11,119 nt of DNA from Deltaproteobacteria bacterium (GTDB lineage Bacteria > Desulfobacterota > Desulfarculia > Adiutricales > Adiutricaceae). Shown piece after piece: positions 6,722 through 11,119 of the stretch (position 1 is the stretch's first letter; every line of letters starts with the position of its first letter). Under the pieces are notes generated by a model that had not been told where the DNA came from, ran no database searches, and saw nothing but the letters and a program-made list of their open reading frames with translations. The position numbers and the translations under genes were made by a program. Location of the stretch: assembly GCA_031257955.1 (NCBI GenBank), contig JAIRNQ010000309.1, forward strand, positions 1-11,119, in the 5' to 3' direction.

Positions 6722-6853
6722 CTTCAGCTTTTAACTGATTGGCTGCCAAACCAGCGTGGCTCGTTTGGCGCTCTAAGCGGAAAAACAAAGCTTTCCCGCT
6801 TTAAATTGGTTTTCGGCGGTCGCGGCCGCCGGGGTTAAAACTACCCGTTACGC
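6685..6853 (-). ncRNA. Structured cysK leader RNA, possible riboswitch-like attenuator or small RNA
   Basis: From the predicted start near 6853, the - strand RNA has three successive hairpins: CGGCGG/CCGCCG (6831-6814), AAGCGG/CCGCTT (near 6800-6775) and GCCAAAC/GTTTGGC (6769-6745). The terminator follows. The 3' arm of the third hairpin, GTTTGGC, can instead pair with GCCAAGC of the terminator 5' arm (7 bp with one wobble). The loop between them holds a small TCAG/CTGA stem. That is the layout of a terminator/antiterminator switch. No AUG lies before the terminator, so a leader peptide is unlikely. I recognise no known riboswitch class. A stand-alone sRNA of about 170 nt is the alternative. 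Confidence 0.45.
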
Positions 6854-6859
6854 TCCAAT

Positions 6860-6887
6860 GATATATTCAGCGGCGATCCAATGTCAA
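6860..6887 (-). promoter_or_regulatory. Sigma-70-type promoter for cysK and its leader
   Basis: On the - strand a perfect -35 TTGACA (complement of 6882-6887) is separated by 16 nt from TATATC (complement of 6860-6865). The expected start is near 6853, giving a leader of about 275 nt. It is the best promoter match seen in the divergent region. Confidence 0.6.
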
Positions 6888-7020
6888 CCTTTTTTTTTCG
6901 GTCGTTTTCCGTTACAATTAAAAACCTTTTTCGGGTACGGCAACTCACCGCAATCGCTAACGTTTTCCTGTCCCGTTGTCAAATCGGGCTTCGCCCGGGA
7001 TCCGCCCAATTCGGCCCGCC

Positions 7021-7048
7021 CGCCCAAACTTAGAACTAAGTTTGGGCG
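7021..7048. repeat. Perfect 13-bp inverted repeat upstream of the MetI-like gene
   Basis: CGCCCAAACTTAG (7021-7033) and CTAAGTTTGGGCG (7036-7048) are exact reverse complements around AA. No T-run follows, so it is not a simple terminator. It lies 91 bp before the start codon and about 20 bp upstream of a possible -10 (TATAAA, 7069-7074), where a repressor or activator could bind. It could also be a leader hairpin. A partly similar sequence, GCCCAAGTTTAAGC, follows at 7084-7097. Confidence 0.6.
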
Positions 7049-7139
7049 TCCAACGGCCAAGGCCCGGCTATAAACAAACTCCGGCCCAAGTTTAAGCGGC
7101 CCGCCGGCTTCGGCCCGGTTTTAGTTTAGGACAAATTTC

Positions 7140-8264
7140 ATGAATTTCGATTCTCTCTGCGTTCACGGGGCTAAGGACAAAAACAACCAAACCGGTTCCT
7201 TGGCCGTGCCCATTTATCAGTCGGCCACCTTCGCCCACCCGGCCGTGGGCCAAAGCACCGGCTACGACTACGCTCGCGTCCAGAACCCCACCAGGGAAGC
7301 CCTGGAGGCCCTTGTGGCCTCCCTTGAGGGTGGTAGTGAGGGTCTGGCCTTCTCGTGCGGTATGGCCGCTCTGGATGCGATTATGGGCCTATTTGAACCG
7401 GGGGATCATATCGTCTGTACCGACGATCTCTACGGCGGCTCCGTCCGGCTCTTCGACTCCCTGGTCAGGCGCATGGGCCTTAAATTCGACTACCTGGACA
7501 CCAACTCCGCATCCGCCCTGAAAGGTGCCTTGCGCCCGGAAACCAAGGCCATTTTTCTGGAGACCCCCTCCAACCCCATGATGAAGATTACCGACATCGC
7601 CGCCGTGAGGGAAATCGTCGACCCCAAGGTCAAAATCATCGTGGACAATACCTTCCTGACCCCGGTCTTCCAGCTGCCCTTTAAGTTCGGGGCCGATATG
7701 ATCCTCCACAGCGGGACCAAGTACCTGGGCGGCCACAACGACACCCTGGCCGGTTTCGTGGTCACCAACGACGCCGAGGACGCCGAAAAACTCCGCTTCA
7801 TCACCAAAACCGTCGGGAGCGGCCTTACCCCCTTCGACAGTTTTCTAATCATCAGGGGCATCAAAACCCTGGCCCTGCGCATGGAACGGGCCCAAAGAAA
7901 CGCCCAGGCGGCGGCGGAATTTCTCACCGGCCACCCCAAGGTCACCAAGGTCCTCTACCCTGGCCTCCCGGGACACCCCGGGGGCAATCTGGCCCAGGCC
8001 ACCGGCCACGGGGCCATGATCTCGTTTGAGGTGGACAGCCCCGAAACGGCCAAACTGGTTCTGGAAAAAGTCGAAATGATCCTTTACGCCGAGAGCCTGG
8101 GCGGGGTGGAAACCCTTATCACCTACCCTCTCCTCCAAACCCACGCCGACGTCCCAGAGAATATCCGCGAGGCGCTTGGCATTACCGAAAGGCTCCTACG
8201 CCTTTCGGTGGGCGTGGAAAACTCCGACGACATTATCGCCGACCTTTCCCAAGCCCTGGCCTAA
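7140..8264 (+). CDS. MetI-like cystathionine gamma-synthase / O-acetylhomoserine sulfhydrylase family PLP enzyme
   Basis: A 374-residue member of the Cys/Met-metabolism PLP family. It joins an activated homoserine to cysteine (or sulfide), or cleaves cystathionine. Motifs in order: the YARVQNPTRE segment (44-53, partner-subunit phosphate contact), SCGMAA (72-77), DDLYGGSVRLF (95-105), VDNTF with the PLP-pyridine Asp D169, and HSGTKYLGGH with the Schiff-base lysine K194. Near the C-terminus SLGGVETLITYP carries a Glu typical of gamma-acting members and resembles B. subtilis MetI. The Cys that marks methionine gamma-lyase after DxLYG is absent (G). AGGA at 7128-7131 lies eight bases before the ATG. 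It diverges from cysK and, before the IS, was followed by the MalY/PatB-like gene, so a role in homocysteine synthesis is likely. Reverse trans-sulfuration cannot be excluded. Confidence 0.9.
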   Translation: MNFDSLCVHGAKDKNNQTGSLAVPIYQSATFAHPAVGQSTGYDYARVQNPTREALEALVASLEGGSEGLAFSCGMAALDAIMGLFEPGDHIVCTDDLYGGSVRLFDSLVRRMGLKFDYLDTNSASALKGALRPETKAIFLETPSNPMMKITDIAAVREIVDPKVKIIVDNTFLTPVFQLPFKFGADMILHSGTKYLGGHNDTLAGFVVTNDAEDAEKLRFITKTVGSGLTPFDSFLIIRGIKTLALRMERAQRNAQAAAEFLTGHPKVTKVLYPGLPGHPGGNLAQATGHGAMISFEVDSPETAKLVLEKVEMILYAESLGGVETLITYPLLQTHADVPENIREALGITERLLRLSVGVENSDDIIADLSQALA

Positions 8265-8289
8265 AGGCCTTCGCTTGGACACAAAACCA

Positions 8290-8298
8290 CTTGGGGGG
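8290..8298. repeat. Target-site duplication, left copy
   Basis: CTTGGGGGG, identical to 10058-10066 on the other side of the IS. The G-run makes the exact boundary uncertain by up to about three bases. Confidence 0.65.
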
Positions 8299-8319
8299 TG
8301 TAGATTAAAAAAAGGTTGC
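8298..8319. repeat. Left terminal inverted repeat of the IS
   Basis: GTGTAGATTAAAAAAAGGTT followed by GC. It matches the reverse complement of the right end (10035-10055) except for one extra T and one G/A difference. Confidence 0.8.
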
Positions 8320-8327
8320 GTTTTGGG

Positions 8328-9967
8328 TCACAATGTCTGTAAGACTTTCCTGTCTGGTGTTAGTCCATAGTGCTGATATACCGCGGCTACAACGTCTGAC
8401 TCCCAACGATTACTTTTGAGCTTTGTCATAAGAGTTACGATGTTCTGTATTGAGTCTAGGTTCCACCGCATCCCAGGAAGTTTCACCCTTCTCTGGACCA
8501 GGGACCTGTTAGAACTTTCAATGTCGCCACTGCCAATGAAATATCCTTTAGTCAGATAAGCGTCATAATCAATATTGTCGATATTATTCTCAATATATTG
8601 CGCAAGATTATGAGTGGTTCTTGATAACTGTTTCTTGCTGAGTGATTTTATCTTGGCTAGGGCTTCCGTGGTTTTACTTTTCTTCAGAAGGGCGCACACA
8701 TCGTCTGTCCATGGTTTATATACTTTCTCGTCCAAAGCGAAGACTGCCTTAGCGAAATTTAAGACATTCTCACATAAATGCCAGTAATCCAAGATCTGTT
8801 GAGCATCGCAGAAAAATACATCTTTCATTTCTCGAATCCATGTCGCTCCATCACTAAGAAGAATAGTTTTTTCATATACACCATAACCATTGCGTAAGCT
8901 CATTGAAAACATTAATTTATGGAACTCACTAAGCTCTCCAATATATGACACAAAGTCCTTTTTCATAATTCTATGCCGCTTAACTCCATGTTTATCGGTC
9001 CACCAAAAAATGTTATCCGTGGAAAAAGCCATGCCAAGTTTATCTTCTCTCCAAGGATCCTTATTTGAGAGTCTATCAGGGCTAGATTTTTCTGGCCCCT
9101 TAGAATCTGTAGCTTCTCCATTGTTGTTGCTTTGGGAGTTATCCTCAGCTTTACGTTCTTTTCGGGTATGAACCATTGACCCAGCAACTTGAAGATACAA
9201 TATATGTGGCCGTTTTTCCTTTGGGAAAAACAATTTACCTGTATTTAAAAGTGAATACGCACGTTCAGCCTCAATCTTTTCGTTTTCTAAGACAAGCTTT
9301 CCAACGGTATTGGTCACGGCTCGGATAGTATCATCGTTTACGATAATGCCAAGTTCGTTTAGGCGATTCTGAGCATCCTCATATGAGTCAGCCTTACATG
9401 CCTCTTTGGCCACTTTCAGAGTAGCGCCTAAAGTCATATCGAATGGAAGACGTGAAACACCGAGCTTTTCATCAACTGGGTAAACATAACCTTTATATCC
9501 CAAATTTTTAAGTCTTTGCGCATCTTCAACAGTTGACCCTCGTAAAGCTAACCTTTCATAATGGACCCTACCAACTAAGGTGACAATTGAATTTTTATAA
9601 TAGCGCCAATTTTTAACCCTTATGCCTTTTTCACGGAGGTCGAGTTTTTTTTTAAAACGATACCCTCTTCGCCCAGCAGCCTTTTCATGAGAGTAAAGAG
9701 ATTTTTTAAGTTGGAGTCCTGTATGAGCCGATTTTGTTCCAACAATAACCCCTCAATGTCAGCGAGGGAAAAAAAATTATCTTCCCGTGAGGTACCGTTT
9801 ATTAAGGTATTTTCGGTAGCGCAGATAATGTCCAGAATTTCATTGATATGGTCAACGTTAAGGTTATTGCCATAGGTACCAATCAGTTCAGCAATTTTTA
9901 ACCCTATTTTCTCAACCTTTTCTGGATCGATGGGTGGAGGATTATCGGTTTGTTTCTTATCTGTCAT
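8328..9967 (-). CDS. ISLre2/UPF0236 transposase, split by a -1 frameshift at an A9 run
   Basis: A DDE-type transposase for cut-and-paste or related movement of its element. The first frame (9967-9620, 115 residues) starts at ATG with AAGGAGG ten bases upstream and ends shortly after the A9 run at 9645-9653. Moving back one base there joins it to the second frame, which is open to 8328, giving a continuous 546-residue protein. The joined stretch reads KKKLDLREKGIRVKNWRYY and on to LKNLGYKGYVYPVDEKLG, as expected for the family. In the second frame, counted from its TTG at 9503, SDGATW (D218), ILDYWHL (D239) and GDIESSNR (E329) look like acidic active-site positions. The family usually has DG where this copy has VAGSMV (A107). 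A Ser/Asn/Asp-rich insertion follows. The copy may depend on recoding or may be decaying. Confidence 0.82.
9645..9653 (-). other. A9 slippery run joining the two transposase frames
   Basis: The coding strand reads GTT TTA AAA AAA AAC in the first frame. A -1 shift on the nine A residues (or polymerase slippage) gives AAA CTC GAC CTC CGT and restores the transposase. A genuine one-base loss or gain at the run would look the same. Confidence 0.7.
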
Positions 9968-9977
9968 ATGCTATAAG

Positions 9978-9999
9978 CCTCCTTCTAGACCCCGTCTAG
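9978..9999 (-). promoter_or_regulatory. Transposase ribosome binding site with adjacent hairpin
   Basis: AAGGAGG (complement of 9978-9984) directly follows a perfect CTAGAC-GGG-GTCTAG hairpin (9985-9999) in the transposase leader. ATGCTATAA at 9968-9976 is also the inverse of TTATAGCAT at 10012-10020, so two inverted repeats are nested here. This could limit translation from transcripts that enter the IS from outside. Confidence 0.5.
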
Positions 10000-10010
10000 C
10001 AGCTAAAAGC

Positions 10011-10039
10011 ATTATAGCATGGAATGTCATATTTGTAAC
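10011..10039 (-). promoter_or_regulatory. Transposase promoter in the right IS end
   Basis: On the - strand GTTACA (complement of 10034-10039, within the terminal repeat) is followed by 17 nt and a perfect TATAAT (complement of 10011-10016) preceded by TGC, an extended -10. Transposase binding to its terminal repeat would therefore cover the -35. Confidence 0.7.
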
Positions 10040-10055
10040 CTTTTTTTATCTACAC
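10035..10055. repeat. Right terminal inverted repeat of the IS
   Basis: Reverse complement reads GTGTAGATAAAAAAAGGTTA plus C. It pairs with 8298-8319. Confidence 0.8.
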
Positions 10056-10057
10056 TC

Positions 10058-10066
10058 CTTGGGGGG
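10058..10066. repeat. Target-site duplication, right copy
   Basis: CTTGGGGGG, matching 8290-8298. Confidence 0.65.
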
Positions 10067-10073
10067 CAAGCGG

Positions 10074-10103
10074 TTGCCAAACCGGCCCTACCCGTGTCAT
10101 AAT
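10074..10103 (+). promoter_or_regulatory. Promoter for the MalY/PatB-like gene
   Basis: TTGCCA (10074-10079), 18 nt, then CATAAT (10098-10103), preceded by TGT as an extended -10. Each hexamer differs from consensus at one base. It starts just 16 bp beyond the IS end, in host DNA, so the insertion left it intact. The leader to the start codon would be about 55 nt. Confidence 0.6.
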
Positions 10104-10165
10104 CGGCTTTAGCGCGGTCCCATCCTATCGAGGCCAGCCATCTTTCCCACCTAACGCGGTACCCC

Positions 10166-11119
10166 ATGAACAAATACGACTTTGATGAAATTATCCCAAG
10201 AACTAATACCAACTGCATAAAATACGACTTCGCCCTCGAAAGACGCATGCCACCGGATCTGCTACCGATGTGGGTGGCCGACATGGATTTCAGGACCCCG
10301 CCCGAGGTCATCGCGAGGCTGGAAAGCCTGGCCAGGCACGGCATCTTTGGTTACACCGAAGCCAAGGAAGACTACTACCAAAGCGTCAGCGGCTGGTTCA
10401 GCCGTCGCTTTGGCCACACTTTCTCCAGGGCCGACACGGTAAAAACCCCGGGCGTGGTCTACGCCTTGGCCAATGCCATCCGGGCCTTCACCGAGCCCGG
10501 GGATCCGGTCATCGTCCAGACCCCGGTCTATTACCCCTTTTCGGGGATGGTCCGAGAAAACGGCCGCCGCCTGATCGACAATACCCTGGTTTACCGCGAC
10601 GGTCGCTACCACATCGACTTCGAGGATTTGGAGAAAAAAATCGTCTCGGAAAAAATTAAGCTCATGCTCTTCTGCAGCCCCCACAACCCGGTCTCCCGGG
10701 TCTGGGGCTTGGCCGAACTTATGGAACTGGGCCGCGTCTGCCTAAAACACGGTTGCCTGATAGTCTCCGACGAGATTCACTGCGACTTCGTCTTTGGCGG
10801 TCGCAAGCATTACCTGCTAACCCAAGCCAACGAAGAACTTAACGAGATCGCCGTAATCCTGACCGCCCCCAGCAAGACCTTTAACCTGGCCGGCCTACAG
10901 GCCTCCAACTGCTTTCTGCCCAACCCTAAACTCCGCCTCAAGTTTAAGGCCGAGATAAGCCGCTCCGGCTTCAGCCAGCTAAACGCCATGGGCTTGGCCG
11001 CCTGCCAAGCCGCCTACGATCACGGCGAGCCTTGGCTTACCGCCCTACTGGAATACCTCGAAGGGAACCTGGCCCTCTGCCGACACTTTTTCAAAGAACG
11101 CCTCCAGCCCCTCCAACTG
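10166..11119 (+). CDS. MalY/PatB-type C-S beta-lyase (cystathionine beta-lyase), 3'-truncated by the window edge
   Basis: A fold-type I PLP enzyme of the aminotransferase family that splits cystathionine and similar C-S bonds to thiol, pyruvate and ammonia. 318 residues are visible and the frame is open at the right edge; the family is usually about 390 long. Motifs: LPMWVADMDFRTPPEV (33-48), the QTPVYYPF stretch (118-125), SPHNPVSRVW (171-180, with the substrate/PLP contact N174), SDEIHCDFVF with D202, and APSKTFNLAGLQ with the Schiff-base lysine K237. The family commonly has HNPVGRVW; here Gly is Ser. The ATG at 10166 fits the family N-terminus (YDFDEIIPR), though no strong Shine-Dalgarno is visible. 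Together with the MetI-like gene it would complete trans-sulfuration to homocysteine. A regulatory MalY-like role cannot be excluded. Confidence 0.9.
   Translation, partial: MNKYDFDEIIPRTNTNCIKYDFALERRMPPDLLPMWVADMDFRTPPEVIARLESLARHGIFGYTEAKEDYYQSVSGWFSRRFGHTFSRADTVKTPGVVYALANAIRAFTEPGDPVIVQTPVYYPFSGMVRENGRRLIDNTLVYRDGRYHIDFEDLEKKIVSEKIKLMLFCSPHNPVSRVWGLAELMELGRVCLKHGCLIVSDEIHCDFVFGGRKHYLLTQANEELNEIAVILTAPSKTFNLAGLQASNCFLPNPKLRLKFKAEISRSGFSQLNAMGLAACQAAYDHGEPWLTALLEYLEGNLALCRHFFKERLQPLQL

Larger units (their letters stand above)
6579..7139. other. Divergent intergenic region between cysK and the MetI-like gene
   Basis: 561 bp with no credible gene; the short ORFs here have no good ribosome binding site and no family signature. 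It holds the cysK promoter, its structured leader with one strong and one weaker terminator on the - strand, a 13-bp inverted repeat in front of the MetI-like gene and the ribosome binding site of that gene. Several A/T runs set it apart from the GC-rich genes on both sides. GCCTTAAGGC, a perfect 10-bp palindrome, lies at 6667-6676. Confidence 0.7.
8299..10057 (-). mobile_element. ISLre2-type insertion sequence (UPF0236 transposase)
   Basis: A 1759-bp AT-rich element in GC-rich surroundings. Terminal inverted repeats (8298-8319 and 10035-10055) are flanked by the 9-bp direct repeat CTTGGGGGG, the duplication length known for this family. It holds one transposase on the - strand, read in two frames, with its promoter partly inside the right terminal repeat. 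It lies between the MetI-like and MalY/PatB-like genes and interrupts neither. Near-perfect ends suggest a fairly recent insertion. Confidence 0.85.

Noticed and set aside
6745..6853. Leader-peptide attenuator for cysK
   Set aside because: No ATG occurs in the - strand leader before the terminator and no Shine-Dalgarno-preceded alternative start is seen.
6976..7004. Promoter TTGTCA for the MetI-like gene
   Set aside because: The -35-like hexamer has no -10 match at 16-18 nt (GATCCG). TATAAA at 7069 lacks a -35 at proper spacing, so no promoter is called for this gene.
6517..7073. Short + strand ORFs (73 and 71 codons) in the divergent region
   Set aside because: Low-complexity products, no Shine-Dalgarno, and they overlap the cysK promoter and terminators on the other strand.
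7140..8264. Methionine gamma-lyase
   Set aside because: The diagnostic Cys after the DxLYG motif is Gly, and the C-terminal SLGGVE segment resembles MetI/gamma-synthases.
8265..8289. Terminator after the MetI-like gene
   Set aside because: The short AGGCCT palindrome there has no useful stem or T-run; the A7 at 8307-8313 belongs to the IS terminal repeat.
1..11119. CRISPR array, tRNA, rRNA or replication origin
   Set aside because: No regularly spaced repeats, cloverleaf sequences, rRNA segments or iteron/DnaA-box clusters were recognised.

Overview
The window looks like the chromosome of a GC-rich, sulfur-metabolising bacterium, most likely a Desulfobacterota (Deltaproteobacteria) lineage. 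Three things point that way. The ribosomal/SRP gene order is ffh-rpsP-rimM-trmD. A bona fide DsrC domain carries both conserved C-terminal cysteines, the hallmark of dissimilatory sulfite reduction. A large TPR protein with decayed GGDEF-like domains closes the operon. The lineage call is an inference from gene content; no 16S rRNA gene is present.

Left half, + strand (1-5556): a translation operon. It holds the 3' part of ffh (SRP GTPase and M domain), rpsP (bS16), rimM and trmD, then an 821-residue TPR protein. A strong bidirectional intrinsic terminator (5518-5556) ends it. The small KH-protein gene often found between rpsP and rimM, and rplS often found after trmD, are both absent. The most unusual feature is that trmD runs without a stop codon, through a Pro/Lys/Ala linker, into a complete 105-residue DsrC. 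The methionine at the natural DsrC start is kept and is preceded by a GGTGAT sequence, so both a fused and a free DsrC are possible.

Middle (5643-8264): cysK on the - strand and a MetI-like trans-sulfuration enzyme on the + strand, divergent across 561 bp. That gap contains a cysK promoter about 275 nt from the start codon, a structured leader with an intrinsic terminator (nine U) and a possible competing antiterminator, and a perfect 13-bp inverted repeat in front of the MetI-like gene.

Right (8299-11119): an AT-rich insertion sequence of the ISLre2/UPF0236 type. It has terminal inverted repeats, a likely 9-bp target duplication (CTTGGGGGG) and a transposase read in two frames across an A9 run. 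Beyond it is the start of a MalY/PatB-type C-S lyase, open at the window edge.

Together CysK, the MetI-like enzyme and the MalY/PatB-like lyase would form a route from O-acetylserine and sulfide to cysteine, cystathionine and homocysteine. The IS sits between the last two genes but leaves a good promoter for the lyase intact.
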